Part shown: positions 27,127-36,848 of the stretch, one piece after another
How positions within the stretch are numbered: position 1 is the stretch's first letter
How the letters are laid out: every line of letters starts with the position of its first letter
Source: Methylaequor sp045563055
GTDB lineage: Bacteria; Pseudomonadota; Alphaproteobacteria; Methylaequorales; Methylaequoraceae
Length of the DNA: 64,000 nucleotides
Assembly (NCBI GenBank): GCA_045563055.1
Contig: JBJKUR010000008.1
Coordinates: forward strand, 124,001 to 188,000
Direction of reading: 5' to 3'
Program-made: the position numbers and the translations under genes
The notes under the pieces: generated by a model
Seen by the model: only the letters and a program-made list of their open reading frames with translations
The model's database searches: none
Told to the model about the DNA's origin: nothing

Positions 27127-27651
27127 TTATGAAGTTTCATATCTGAATGTTAATTTCATTTGACCAGCAACTTTTACCATTTGGGATAGGCATTGAGGAG
27201 CATTCTCTTCTCTAATAGAAATTGCAAATCTGCATATATATTGAACTTTATCAGGAAAAGTGATTTTTTCAGTGTTCATTCTAACGATCAACGCGTTATT
27301 ATCGTCAAGTGTCTCAATTACCTTATTAAGTAAACCTTTTTGGTCTTCTCCTGACAGTACTATCCTATGGGTAATTTTTGTCGTTGGTCCTGCATCGGCA
27401 TAGCTTTCAAGCGCTTTAATTTTAAACTCACCATTTTTTGTGGATTCAAGGTCTTCCAATCCTTGTTTTATTTGATCAAGTTCTAGATTTTCCGGTTTTT
27501 GATAAACCATTGTCAATTCGCATACTCGACCAAGCGTAGCAAATGTAACACCAGAAAATTCTCCACCAAGATCTGTCAGATAAGATGTGATGTTGGAGAT
27601 TAGATTAGGCTTATTCTCACCCAAAAAAGAAATGATAGCATTGGTAATCAT
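27127..27651 (-). CDS. Double ACT-domain protein, GcvR-like
   Basis: The 174-residue protein consists of two ACT domains (about residues 3-80 and 90-170) with no DNA-binding region. It starts ITNAIISFLGENKPNLISNI, typical of GcvR-like regulators, in which the ACT domains bind glycine or another amino acid and control a partner protein. GcvR in E. coli antagonises GcvA; no gcv gene is in this window, so the target is unknown. It lies 2 bases after sucD on the same strand and is probably the last gene of that run. Confidence 0.75.
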   Translation of the reverse strand: MITNAIISFLGENKPNLISNITSYLTDLGGEFSGVTFATLGRVCELTMVYQKPENLELDQIKQGLEDLESTKNGEFKIKALESYADAGPTTKITHRIVLSGEDQKGLLNKVIETLDDNNALIVRMNTEKITFPDKVQYICRFAISIREENAPQCLSQMVKVAGQMKLTFRYETS

Positions 27652-27653
27652 AT

Positions 27654-28529
27654 TTAAATCTTTAAAGCCTTTCTCATTGCATCTCCAATTCTTGTTATAG
27701 TATCAGAAACTTCCACACCTGCCGAGCGAAGTGCTTCTTTTTTTGCATCTGCGGTCTCATCACCGCTGTTTACTATTGCTCCTGCGTGACCTAACTTTCT
27801 ACCCTTAGGTGCAGCTGCGCCAGCCACAAAAGCAGCAACCGGTTTATTATGGGTACCTTTCCATGTTCTAATGAATTCAGCTCCATCAATTTCTGCTGTT
27901 CCACCTATTTCTCCGATCAAAACAATCCCGTCTGTGTTTGGATCATCAAGAAATAATTCGAGTGCATCAACGAAATTTGTTCCATTTACCGGGTCTCCAC
28001 CGATACCTATTATAGTGGATTGACCGAGCTCTGAGGTTTGAACTGCTGATTCATATGATAATGTTCCTGATCTTGATACAACGCCAATTCTTCCAGGTTT
28101 GCATATGTGACCTGGAATGATTCCTATCTTACCAACACCAGGTGTTAGGACCCCTGGGCAATTTGGACCAACTAGTCTGGTTTTACAACCTCTCATCTCT
28201 CTTTTTACTCTTTGCATATCACTTGTTGGTATACCGTCTGTTATACAAACAACAAGATCTAGCTCTGCTTCTACTGATTCGAGTATTGCGTCCGCTGCAA
28301 ATGGCGGCGGAACAAAAACTCCGCTTGCATTACATCCTGTTACTTTCTTCGCTTCCGCAACAGTATTAAAAACTGGAACATTTAAGTGAGTCGTGCCGCC
28401 CTTCTCAGGTGTTACCCCCCCAACAATATTTGTATTATATTCTATTGCCCTTTCAGAATGAAAAGTACCTTGAGCACCTGTAAAACCTTGACAAATTATC
28501 TTTGATGATTTTGTTAGTAGAACGGACAC
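27654..28529 (-). CDS. sucD: Succinyl-CoA synthetase alpha subunit
   Basis: SucD carries the phosphohistidine of succinyl-CoA synthetase in the TCA cycle. The 291-residue protein has the CoA-binding domain (CQGFTGAQGTFHSE near residue 13, GVTPEKGGTTH near 38), RLVGPNCPGVLTPG near residue 116 and the active-site His in GRKLGHAGAI near residue 243. It shares one base with the sucC stop, the normal sucCD coupling. Confidence 0.97.
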   Translation of the reverse strand: MSVLLTKSSKIICQGFTGAQGTFHSERAIEYNTNIVGGVTPEKGGTTHLNVPVFNTVAEAKKVTGCNASGVFVPPPFAADAILESVEAELDLVVCITDGIPTSDMQRVKREMRGCKTRLVGPNCPGVLTPGVGKIGIIPGHICKPGRIGVVSRSGTLSYESAVQTSELGQSTIIGIGGDPVNGTNFVDALELFLDDPNTDGIVLIGEIGGTAEIDGAEFIRTWKGTHNKPVAAFVAGAAAPKGRKLGHAGAIVNSGDETADAKKEALRSAGVEVSDTITRIGDAMRKALKI

Positions 28530-29698
28530 TATGAACTCTCCTTAACCATAGCAACAACATCTTTTGCTGCTTGTTCCATTGTATCTACTGGTTTGATAGG
28601 AAAACCAGAATTATTAAGTATATCCATTCCCATATCTACATTAGTACCTTCTAACCTCACAACCAATGGTTTGTCTAGACCAACTTCCTTTGAAGCATTC
28701 ACAAGTCCTGTTGCTATATCGTTGCATCTCATCATACCTCCGAATATGTTTATAAGAATTCCTTTAACATCTGGATCTCTGTATATTAACTTGAAAGCTG
28801 CAGCAACTCTGTCAGGAGTGGCAGCCCCAGCCACATCCATAAAATTAGCTGCATCACCACCGTAAAATTTTATAATATCCATAGTTGCCATTGATAAGCC
28901 AGCACCGTTAACCATTAATCCAATATTTCCATCTAGCTTTACATAATTTAAGTCGTGTCTTGCAGCCTCTAGCTCTAAGGAATCATATTCATGTTCGTCT
29001 TTCATCTCCGCAACACCTCTCTGCCTATATAGAGCATTATCATCAAAAGATGCTTTACAATCTAAAATTACAATATCGTCATCTTTTGTAACTGCAAATG
29101 GATTAACTTCAATCATAGCTGCATCAAGCGAAACGAAAGCTTTATATATTGAAAGTATGTTCTTTTGAGCTTTTTTTGCAGGAAGACCTGTTAACCCTAG
29201 ATTATAAACAATTGTTCTAGCATGATGAGTGAGTAAATCAGCACCTGGAGCTATTTTCATTTTAAAGATTTCTTCAGGATTTTTCTCAGAAACTTCTTCG
29301 ATATTTACTCCACCCTTCTTGGAGTACATGATTGTATTCCCCCCAGTTTCCCTATCAACAGTAATGCAGATGTAAAGTTCATTTTTAATGTCATAACCCT
29401 TTTCTAGGTAGACTCTCCTTACAATTTTTCCTGCTTCTGATGTCTGTGGAGTAACAATCTTCATGCCTATCATTTTATCTACTGTTTGGACAACCTCATC
29501 ATTATTTGTACATACCTTAACACCACCAGCTTTACCTCTTCCACCAGCATGAACTTGTGCTTTCACAACAATTTTTTCTTCATTTAACCATAAAACAATA
29601 TTTTCTGCTTCATGTGTCTGATAAACCACTTCTCCTGGTGGAATATTAACTCCAAACTTGGCTAATAGTTGTTTAGCTTGATATTCATGAATGTCCAT
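28529..29698 (-). CDS. sucC: Succinyl-CoA synthetase beta subunit (ADP-forming)
   Basis: SucC binds nucleotide and succinate. The 389-residue protein has the ATP-grasp N-terminal domain (MDIHEYQAKQLLAKFGV; VVKAQVHAGGRGKAGGVK near residue 42) and a C-terminal domain with NGAGLSMATMDIIK near residue 263 and NIFGGMMRCNDIA near residue 318, the succinate/CoA site. It is 70 bases from mdh. There is no sucAB in the window. Confidence 0.97.
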   Translation of the reverse strand: MDIHEYQAKQLLAKFGVNIPPGEVVYQTHEAENIVLWLNEEKIVVKAQVHAGGRGKAGGVKVCTNNDEVVQTVDKMIGMKIVTPQTSEAGKIVRRVYLEKGYDIKNELYICITVDRETGGNTIMYSKKGGVNIEEVSEKNPEEIFKMKIAPGADLLTHHARTIVYNLGLTGLPAKKAQKNILSIYKAFVSLDAAMIEVNPFAVTKDDDIVILDCKASFDDNALYRQRGVAEMKDEHEYDSLELEAARHDLNYVKLDGNIGLMVNGAGLSMATMDIIKFYGGDAANFMDVAGAATPDRVAAAFKLIYRDPDVKGILINIFGGMMRCNDIATGLVNASKEVGLDKPLVVRLEGTNVDMGMDILNNSGFPIKPVDTMEQAAKDVVAMVKESS

Positions 29699-29768
29699 TT
29701 AATTCCTTTACTATAAAAGTTTAGATCCAATCATCTCGAAATTTGCGAATATATATGAATTTTTTTGT

Positions 29769-30716
29769 TTAGACCAGCAGTTTTTTACATTTTTCGAGAA
29801 GTTCTTCAACTGCTACAACTGATTTTGAAAACTGACTTTTGGTTTCATTTGACAATTCTAACTCAATAATCTTTTCAACTCCATTGCGACCTATTATGAC
29901 TGGAACTCCAACGAATATGTCTTTGTATCCATACTCACCATTTAAATACGCGGAGCAGGGTAAAACTTTCTTTTGGTTGTACAAATATGCTTCTAGCATT
30001 TCAATGGCGCTACAAGCTGGCGAGAAAAAAGCTGAGCTATTTTTCATAAGTGACACTATTTCTCCACCTCCATTTCTTGTTCTTTTAACAATTTCATCTA
30101 TGGAACTTTTTGAGGTATATCCCTTTTTTATTAGATCTTGTAATGGAATTCCACTTATGGATGTGAAATCAAGAAGTGGTACCATTGTATCTCCATGACC
30201 TCCCAAAACCATTGTCTGAATGTTTTCCACTGAAATGTTTAATTCTTGAGACAGAAAATATCTAAATCTTGCTGAATCGAGTATTCCAGCCATTCCACAT
30301 ATCATACTAGAATTAACCCCACATATATTTTTTAAAGACCAAACCATGGCATCTAGAGGGTTGGTAACACATATTATGAATGAATCTGGTGCATATTTTT
30401 TAATTGAGTTTCCGATATCTGACATAATTTTAAAATTTGTTTCAATGAGGTCATCTCTGCTCATACCAGGCTTGCGAGCAATACCTGCAGTGATAATTAT
30501 AGCTTCACTATTTTTAATTTGAGAAATATCTGTGGTACCTAGAACAGTGTTATTCAAGTTTTCTATCGGAAAGCTCTGTGATAAATCAAGGCACTTACCC
30601 TCAGCAAGACCGTCAACAACGTCAACCATAACAACTTGATCGATCTGTTTTCGACTAAGGTTGTAAGCTAAAATTGTACCAATATTTCCAGCACCTATAA
30701 GACTAACTTTTATCAA
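29769..30716 (-). CDS. mdh: Malate dehydrogenase
   Basis: This is the alphaproteobacterial lactate-dehydrogenase-like malate dehydrogenase (315 residues). It has the NAD loop GAGNIGTILA at residue 8 with Asp in VMVDVVDG for NAD preference, ITAGIARKPGMSRDDL with the substrate Arg near residue 80, VTNPLDAMVW near residue 116 and the proton-relay His in GGHGDTMVP near residue 172. The 70-base gap to sucC is the largest within the long minus-strand run and could hold a promoter, but I see no strong one. Confidence 0.95.
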   Translation of the reverse strand: MIKVSLIGAGNIGTILAYNLSRKQIDQVVMVDVVDGLAEGKCLDLSQSFPIENLNNTVLGTTDISQIKNSEAIIITAGIARKPGMSRDDLIETNFKIMSDIGNSIKKYAPDSFIICVTNPLDAMVWSLKNICGVNSSMICGMAGILDSARFRYFLSQELNISVENIQTMVLGGHGDTMVPLLDFTSISGIPLQDLIKKGYTSKSSIDEIVKRTRNGGGEIVSLMKNSSAFFSPACSAIEMLEAYLYNQKKVLPCSAYLNGEYGYKDIFVGVPVIIGRNGVEKIIELELSNETKSQFSKSVVAVEELLEKCKKLLV

Positions 30717-30743
30717 ACCTAACTCCTTGTCAATTAATAAAGT

Positions 30744-31592
30744 TTATATTATGTCTAATCCAATATCTACAGAATATGTAGAATTTGTAATTTTACTTGT
30801 TGAAATATAATCTACTTCCAGTGCTGAAAACTTATGTATATTATAAAGTGAAATGCCCCCAGTAATTTCAAATTTAATTTTATTATTTTTATAGTACATA
30901 CATTTTTTTATTTGTGAAGGAGACATATTATCAAGTAAAATATATCTTGCGTTCATTTGAATTGCCTGTTTAACCTCACTTGGACTTTCACATTCAATTT
31001 TAAAATCCTTAATTCTTTTTTTTTTCAAAAGTTCTAAAATATTACTAATACCTCCTAAAATTTTTATATGATTGTCCTTAATTAGGATGCTATCATATAA
31101 ACCAAACCTATGATTTTCTGCACCACCAATTTTAGTGGCATATTTTTCTAACTTTCTTAAACCAGTTGTTGTTTTTCTTGTATCTAACAATTTTGTTTTT
31201 TTTGATTTAATTTTCATAACAAATTTATTTGTTATTGTTGATATTGAACATAAATGTTGCAAAAAGTTTAGAATTGTTCGTTCAACAGCTAGAATAATTT
31301 TTGCATTACCAGATAGAAAAAAAATTTTTGAATTTTTCTTTATCTTATCACCTTCTGAAAAGAAAGATTTGAATATTATTCTTGGATACTTTTTTTTTAA
31401 AAAATTTTTAATGAATAATGAACCACAAAGAACCAATTCATCACGGTTTGATATGATACATTTTATTTCACAGGATTTTTTTATTAAAGAAGTTGATGTA
31501 ACATCGTTGCCAATGATAAATCCATTTAAGTCTTCTTTCAGTTCAGCGTTAAGTTTTTGAAAAGATAACGTTTCTAGTTTTTTGATATTCAC
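30744..31592 (-). CDS. nadC: Nicotinate-nucleotide diphosphorylase (carboxylating)
   Basis: NadC converts quinolinate and PRPP to nicotinic acid mononucleotide. The 282-residue protein has the family start with EDLNGFIIGNDVTS near residue 19, the PRPP/quinolinate site KLLDTRKTTTGLRKLEKYA near residue 134, and the barrel motifs IKDNHIKILGG near residue 171 and LLDNMSPSQIKK near residue 215. It follows nadA by 8 bases. nadB is not present between or beside them. Confidence 0.94.
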   Translation of the reverse strand: MNIKKLETLSFQKLNAELKEDLNGFIIGNDVTSTSLIKKSCEIKCIISNRDELVLCGSLFIKNFLKKKYPRIIFKSFFSEGDKIKKNSKIFFLSGNAKIILAVERTILNFLQHLCSISTITNKFVMKIKSKKTKLLDTRKTTTGLRKLEKYATKIGGAENHRFGLYDSILIKDNHIKILGGISNILELLKKKRIKDFKIECESPSEVKQAIQMNARYILLDNMSPSQIKKCMYYKNNKIKFEITGGISLYNIHKFSALEVDYISTSKITNSTYSVDIGLDII

Positions 31593-31600
31593 CTGACAAC

Positions 31601-32545
31601 TTAACTCAACTTAAGCATGGTATTTAATGGTTTTTTTGCTTTTAGTATTAATTGATTACTAATATTAATTTCTGGTGATAGATTTTGAAGGCAGTCCCTT
31701 AGTTTTTCAAGCGTGTTAAGTTCCATGTAAGGGCAATTTGAACATGAACATCCACCATCACTTCCTGGTGCTATTATATATTCTTTAGAAGGCTCATTCT
31801 TTTTCATTTGATGAATAATATGAGGCTCCGTGGCAACAATAAACTTTTTTGAATCGCTTGAGGAAATAAACTTAAGTAGCGCGGAAGTAGAACCTATAAA
31901 GTCGGCATGTATCAGAATATTTTCAGGACATTCTGGGTGGGCTATTACTTTTGAATCAGAATGCCTTACTTTCATTTTTATTATTTCTCTTTCTGAAAAT
32001 GTTTCATGGACAATACATGTTCCATTCCAGAGTTTCATATTTCTTCCTGTAATCTTATTTAAGTACGAACCTAAGTGTTTGTCAGGAGCAAAAATAATCT
32101 TTTGATTTTTAGGAATGCTATTTATTATTTTAGCTGCATTTGAGGATGTAACTATTATATCTGACTCAGCTTTGATTTCTGCTGAACAGTTTATGTATGA
32201 TAATACTACATGGTCAGAATAAAGTTTTTTAAACTCTCTAAATTGCTTCACGGGACAAGAGGCCTCTAAGGAACAACCTGCGTTTAAATCAGGTAAAATT
32301 ACCTTTTTTGTTGGACTAAGTATCTTGGCAACTTCTGCCATAAATCTGACTCCACAAAATACGATTACATCAGCATCTGTCTTGGCGGCTTTTTTTGATA
32401 GGTCCAATGAATCTCCAATAAAATCCGCTATGTCTTGGATATCTTCATCTTGATAAAAATGAGCTAAAATAATTGCATTATTTTTTTTTCTCAGAATATC
32501 AATCTCTTCTTCAATATTTTTAAATTTTGGATAAAGCGATTTCAT
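31601..32545 (-). CDS. nadA: Quinolinate synthase A (4Fe-4S)
   Basis: NadA condenses iminoaspartate with dihydroxyacetone phosphate to quinolinate. The 314-residue protein has ILAHFYQDEDIQDIADFIGDS near residue 27, and the three cluster Cys at about residue 85 region (FCGVRFMAEVA), in NCSAEIKA downstream, and in the final GGCSCSNCPYMELN near residue 264. The iminoaspartate donor enzyme (NadB or NadX) must be encoded outside this window. Confidence 0.95.
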   Translation of the reverse strand: MKSLYPKFKNIEEEIDILRKKNNAIILAHFYQDEDIQDIADFIGDSLDLSKKAAKTDADVIVFCGVRFMAEVAKILSPTKKVILPDLNAGCSLEASCPVKQFREFKKLYSDHVVLSYINCSAEIKAESDIIVTSSNAAKIINSIPKNQKIIFAPDKHLGSYLNKITGRNMKLWNGTCIVHETFSEREIIKMKVRHSDSKVIAHPECPENILIHADFIGSTSALLKFISSSDSKKFIVATEPHIIHQMKKNEPSKEYIIAPGSDGGCSCSNCPYMELNTLEKLRDCLQNLSPEINISNQLILKAKKPLNTMLKLS

Positions 32546-32551
32546 AAATTT

Positions 32552-33580
32552 TTATAAGTTATTTAAGTTTTCGTTAATATATTCTTGTGACCCCATTTCT
32601 TTGAGTCTTGATATAGTTCTTTTAAATTCCTCATAATTTGTTCTGCCAGAGTATATTTCATCTAATCCTACATTGGTAGAAATAGAAAGTATATTTTTAT
32701 TCTCATATAATACATCTATGAATGAGATGAATCTGGAAATAAGATTTTTTGAACTCTCATCAAATTGCATGATATCTCTTATAACAAAAATTTTAATTTT
32801 CTTAGCGATTATCATATAGTCTTGAAAGACTAGGTTTTTATTAAAAAAATCAATGAAGTCTAAATCGATCAAATTCCCATATGTGTTATCTAAAGAAAAC
32901 TTATTTCCTATCCTTTCAAATTCTAACTTTCTGGGACTAGAATCACATGATAATTTTTTTATAATAATATCTTGTCTAGACTTATTTTTTTTTATTAGAA
33001 AGAAATCATAGTCTATTTTGTTCGTGATTCTGTAGTCTAATTTTGACTTAATGTTTATTGAATAAAAGAAGTCATTAAATAATTCTTTAATTCGTGTGCA
33101 TAACTGTTGATTAGTTGGATCGTCGTAAATCAAACTTAAATGCTTATTTCCACACATGATGACTGGTATTCTAAGTTTGATTAAATTTAATAAAAATTTC
33201 TCAAATAAAATTAAACTTGTGAGGTTGTCAATGAAAAATTCATCTATAATTATTAATTTCTTTGTTATAAGTTCATAGACTTTTTCCTGATTTTTTTTAC
33301 TTTTAGATTGCAATTGAAAAATCAACTCATTGAAATGTAATAGTTCAGAATCAGGGTAAAAAAGTTTAAGTGATTTTAATAGTATTGATTTACCGACTCC
33401 AACATCTCCTTGAATGTATATTCCAGATTTGGGGTTACTTGATTTTTTAAACAAATTAATTTTAGATCTGTTCTTTAAAAGTTTTTCAATTTCAAAGATC
33501 GCATTAGCTTGACACGGGTTTAGGTTTATATGATGTATACTTTCAAGATGGTGAAAAAGTTTCGAGCTTATTTTTTTCAA
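32552..33580 (-). CDS. zapE: AFG1-like ATPase ZapE
   Basis: The 342-residue AFG1/ZapE ATPase has Walker A GDVGVGKSILL near residue 58, Walker B LIIDEFFIDN near residue 110, sensor segment VIMCGNKH near residue 140 and the late ARFISFID-type motif LISRFISFIDVLYE near residue 290. ZapE in E. coli affects Z-ring stability under stress; mitochondrial AFG1 affects respiratory-complex turnover, which may be why it lies beside the sdh genes, a placement common in alphaproteobacteria. It abuts sdhB (1-base gap). Confidence 0.88.
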   Translation of the reverse strand: MKKISSKLFHHLESIHHINLNPCQANAIFEIEKLLKNRSKINLFKKSSNPKSGIYIQGDVGVGKSILLKSLKLFYPDSELLHFNELIFQLQSKSKKNQEKVYELITKKLIIIDEFFIDNLTSLILFEKFLLNLIKLRIPVIMCGNKHLSLIYDDPTNQQLCTRIKELFNDFFYSINIKSKLDYRITNKIDYDFFLIKKNKSRQDIIIKKLSCDSSPRKLEFERIGNKFSLDNTYGNLIDLDFIDFFNKNLVFQDYMIIAKKIKIFVIRDIMQFDESSKNLISRFISFIDVLYENKNILSISTNVGLDEIYSGRTNYEEFKRTISRLKEMGSQEYINENLNNL

Positions 33581-33581
33581 A

Positions 33582-34340
33582 CTAGGTTGAGACTTGAAGT
33601 TTTTTTATTTCAGATATTGCCTTTGCTGGGTTCAGGTTTTTTGGGCAAGTTTTCGTACAATTCATAATTGTATGACATCTATATAATTTAAATTTATCTT
33701 TAAGTTGTTCTAATCGTTCTTTTTTGTTTTTATCGCGACTGTCTACTATAAAGCGATATGCTTGAAGTAAGATAGCCGGTCCTAGAAATTTGTCCCCATT
33801 CCACCAATAGCTAGGACATGAAGTTGAGCAGCATGCACACAGGACACATTCATAAAGACCGTCAAGTTTCTTTCTATCCTCTGGGGACTGAAGGTTTTCT
33901 TTTTTTGAGTTTGAATTGCTCTTTATCCAAGGTTGTATGGATTCGTACTGTTTATAAAAATCACTCATATCGGGTATCAAATCCTTGAGAACCCTCATGT
34001 GAGGGAGAGGGTAAATATTTATCTCTTTATTTTCAATTGGTTTCAGACAAGCAAGAGTATTTGTACCATTCACATTCATTGAGCATGATCCACAGATTCC
34101 CTCTCTGCAGGATCTTCTAAATGTAAGTGACGGGTCTACTTGATTTTTTATAAACATTAGTGCATCTAGGACCATTGGACCCAGCTTAGATTTGTCTACA
34201 AAGAATTTATCCAATCTTGGGTTGTCATTCGACTCTCTATTCCATCTGTATATATTGAAGACAACTTTGTTTTTGCCATCTTTGCCGAAGGTTTGACCTC
34301 GCGAGACTTTGGAGTGATTTGGCAGTGTTAAATTAACCAT
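33582..34340 (-). CDS. sdhB: Succinate dehydrogenase iron-sulfur subunit
   Basis: The electron-transfer subunit of complex II. The 2Fe-2S motif is CREGICGSCSMNVNGTNTLAC near residue 66, and the two cluster motifs CVLCACCSTSCPSYWW and CHTIMNCTKTCPKNLNP lie near residues 158 and 212. I set the start at 34340 (MVNLTLPNHSK); the frame is open to 34376, but that version overlaps the sdhA end and lengthens the N-terminus with residues unlike the family. A 10-base gap then separates it from sdhA. Confidence 0.96.
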   Translation of the reverse strand: MVNLTLPNHSKVSRGQTFGKDGKNKVVFNIYRWNRESNDNPRLDKFFVDKSKLGPMVLDALMFIKNQVDPSLTFRRSCREGICGSCSMNVNGTNTLACLKPIENKEINIYPLPHMRVLKDLIPDMSDFYKQYESIQPWIKSNSNSKKENLQSPEDRKKLDGLYECVLCACCSTSCPSYWWNGDKFLGPAILLQAYRFIVDSRDKNKKERLEQLKDKFKLYRCHTIMNCTKTCPKNLNPAKAISEIKKLQVST

Positions 34341-34350
34341 GTATTTAAAT

Positions 34351-36132
34351 CTAGTAAACTCTAGCTTTAGGTTCAATAGTTTTTATTTCTTTAGAATTAG
34401 TTTTAAGATTAACTTGTCTGTATTTTGTGGAAGTTTTTCCATTATTGTCTATCCAAATCATTGAATGTTTAAGCCATTTACTATCATTTCTTTTGGTATA
34501 GTCAATTCGAGAATGTGCGCCTCTGCTTTCTTTTCTATTTAGAGCACTTTCAATACTTACAATTGATTGAATAAGTAAATTTTTAAGTTCTAGAGCTTCA
34601 ATAACCTCGGTATTCCAAACCAAACTTTTATCGTTAATTTTTATGTTTTTAAAATCATCTAAAAGACTTAATAGTTTTTTTTTACCCTCAACCATGGTTT
34701 TTTCAGATCTATAAACTGGACAAAAATTCTGCATCGTATGTTGCATATCTAACCTAATTTTTGCAACACTCTTTTTACCGTTTGAATCACTGACTCTCTT
34801 GAACTTTTTAATTAATGTTTCAACAAACTTCATGTCAATCGAGTGATTTTTACTTTTGGGATTTATAATTTTAGAGCATCTTTTGGCTGCAGATTTTCCG
34901 AAAACTACTAAATCGAGTAGGGAATTAGATCCAAGGCGATTAGCACCGTGTACTGATACACATGCTGCTTCGCCAATTGACATTAATCCGGGCACTGTTT
35001 TGTCTCTACCTTCTGAGTCAAGATTAATAACTTCACCATGAATATTGGTAGGAATTCCTCCCATATTATAGTGAACAGTGGGTTGAACCGGTATGGGTTT
35101 TTTTCTGACGTCAACTCCAGCAAAAATTCTTGCAGATTCTGTAATTCCGGGAAGTTTTTCTTGAAGTGTTTTGGTTTCTAAATGTTGAAGATTTAGGTGA
35201 ATATGATCTTTTCTAGGTCCACAACCCCTACCCTCCATTATTTCTGTGGTCATTGATCTTGAAACAACATCTCTACTTGCTAGGTCCTTAGCATTTGGAG
35301 CATACCTCTCCATAAACCTTTCACCTTCAGAATTTGTAAGGTATCCACCTTCTCCTCTTGCACCTTCAGTTATAAGAACTCCAACTCCGTAAATTCCTGT
35401 AGGGTGAAACTGCGTAAACTCCATATCCTGAAGGGGAAAACCAGCTCTAAGCACCATACCTCCACCGTCTCCAGTACAAGTATGTGCAGAAGTACATGAA
35501 AAATACGCTCGTCCGTACCCACCTGTTGCAAGAATAACCATTTTAGAGGAAAATACATAAAACTTACCATCATGTAGATTGAAAGTTAAAACCCCACAAC
35601 ATTCATTTTTCTTGTTCATAATTAAATCAATGGCAAAATACTCAATGAAGAATTCAGCATTATTTGACAAAGATTGTTGATATAGTGTATGAAGCATAGC
35701 ATGTCCAGTTCTGTCTGCTGCAGCGCATGTTCTCTGAGCAATGCCTTCACCAAAATGGGTGGTCATGCCTCCAAAAGGTCTTTGATAAATTTTACCTTTT
35801 TCAGTTCTAGAAAAAGGAACTCCGAAATGCTCTAATTCAATAACAGCATCTGGTGCTTCCTTGCACATGAACGCGATTGCATCTTGATCTCCGAGCCAAT
35901 CAGACCCTTTGACAGTATCGTACATATGCCATTTCCAGTCATCCTCTCCCATATTGCCCAGAGCAGCACTTATCCCACCTTGTGCTGCAACTGTGTGACT
36001 TCTGGTAGGAAAAACTTTTGAGATGCACGCAGTTTTTAAACCAGATGAAGCGTTTCCCATGACAGCCCGAAGACCTGAACCTCCTGCACCAACGACCACA
36101 ACGTCATAATTTAAAATTTCTATTTCACTCAT
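34351..36132 (-). CDS. sdhA: Succinate dehydrogenase flavoprotein subunit
   Basis: The 593-residue FAD subunit starts with the Rossmann loop VVVGAGGSGLRAV near residue 10, has the flavinylated His in SHTVAAQGGISAAL near residue 45, the substrate site HPTGIYGVGVLITEGARGEGG near residue 241, RSMTTEI near residue 290 and the Arg of HGANRLGSNSLLDLVVFG near residue 393. Full length for the family. It shares one base with sdhD. Confidence 0.98.
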   Translation of the reverse strand: MSEIEILNYDVVVVGAGGSGLRAVMGNASSGLKTACISKVFPTRSHTVAAQGGISAALGNMGEDDWKWHMYDTVKGSDWLGDQDAIAFMCKEAPDAVIELEHFGVPFSRTEKGKIYQRPFGGMTTHFGEGIAQRTCAAADRTGHAMLHTLYQQSLSNNAEFFIEYFAIDLIMNKKNECCGVLTFNLHDGKFYVFSSKMVILATGGYGRAYFSCTSAHTCTGDGGGMVLRAGFPLQDMEFTQFHPTGIYGVGVLITEGARGEGGYLTNSEGERFMERYAPNAKDLASRDVVSRSMTTEIMEGRGCGPRKDHIHLNLQHLETKTLQEKLPGITESARIFAGVDVRKKPIPVQPTVHYNMGGIPTNIHGEVINLDSEGRDKTVPGLMSIGEAACVSVHGANRLGSNSLLDLVVFGKSAAKRCSKIINPKSKNHSIDMKFVETLIKKFKRVSDSNGKKSVAKIRLDMQHTMQNFCPVYRSEKTMVEGKKKLLSLLDDFKNIKINDKSLVWNTEVIEALELKNLLIQSIVSIESALNRKESRGAHSRIDYTKRNDSKWLKHSMIWIDNNGKTSTKYRQVNLKTNSKEIKTIEPKARVY

Positions 36133-36464
36133 TAAATAACTAACTTGGTTAAACTAAATATTGTTATAAATAAAAGAACTGCAAAGAAAAAGTTTTTAAT
36201 TAATAATATTTTTCTTTTAATTATTTCATTATGAAAATAGTCGTCAATTATAGAGCTTAAACCAATGTTGGAGTGAAAGAAAATAGAAATAAATAGAATT
36301 AAAACAATAAAAGAGTTGAAATAGTTATTCAGCCATGAATGAATCACGTTAAAATCATTATATTCAAGGTTATTTAAAGAATAGACAATGAAAATAAAAG
36401 TAGCTAAAAAGGTGATTGCTAAAACCTTTTGTAAAAGCCATTTTGAAGTATAATCTAATTTCAT
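36132..36464 (-). CDS. sdhD: Succinate dehydrogenase membrane anchor subunit D
   Basis: A 110-residue protein with three hydrophobic segments (about 14-32, 48-68, 85-108). The family signature survives as FFHSNIGLSSIIDDYFH near residue 62, with the haem/quinone-side His and Asp-Tyr pair. Anchor subunits diverge quickly, so the call leans on this motif and on position between sdhC and sdhA. It overlaps sdhC by 4 bases. Confidence 0.88.
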   Translation of the reverse strand: MKLDYTSKWLLQKVLAITFLATFIFIVYSLNNLEYNDFNVIHSWLNNYFNSFIVLILFISIFFHSNIGLSSIIDDYFHNEIIKRKILLIKNFFFAVLLFITIFSLTKLVI

Positions 36465-36847
36465 GAGAATAAGCCTAAGATTAGTGCAACATATATACTT
36501 GAAATTAGAGATAAAATTATGATGATATATCCAAATATTGATGCGGACCTATTTTCTAGAAACAAACCAAAATCCCAAAGTATATGTCTAAAACCATTAA
36601 GAAGATGATAAGTGAAACCTAGAATTGTGAGGAAAAAAACTATCTTAAAAGGCAAGGTTTTTAAAATAGATAAATAAATTGAGTAATACTTCTCACCAGA
36701 AGATATGCTTAATAAACCTATAACAAATACAACAAGAGAAAAATTAAGTGCAAATCCTGTGATTCTGTGAGTAATTGAAAGTATTGAGGTGATCTGTGGT
36801 TTGTAGATCTGTAAATGAGGTGAAAGTGGTAATTCTTTTTTTTTCAT
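36461..36847 (-). CDS. sdhC: Succinate dehydrogenase cytochrome b556 subunit C
   Basis: The 128-residue protein begins with LPLSPHLQIYKPQITSILSITHRITG, typical of SdhC, and has three membrane segments (about 30-50, 64-82, 105-126). The haem ligand His lies in YHLLNGFRHILWD near residue 80. It follows the MaoC-type gene by one base. Confidence 0.92.
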   Translation of the reverse strand: MKKKELPLSPHLQIYKPQITSILSITHRITGFALNFSLVVFVIGLLSISSGEKYYSIYLSILKTLPFKIVFFLTILGFTYHLLNGFRHILWDFGLFLENRSASIFGYIIIILSLISSIYVALILGLFS

Positions 36848-36848
36848 C

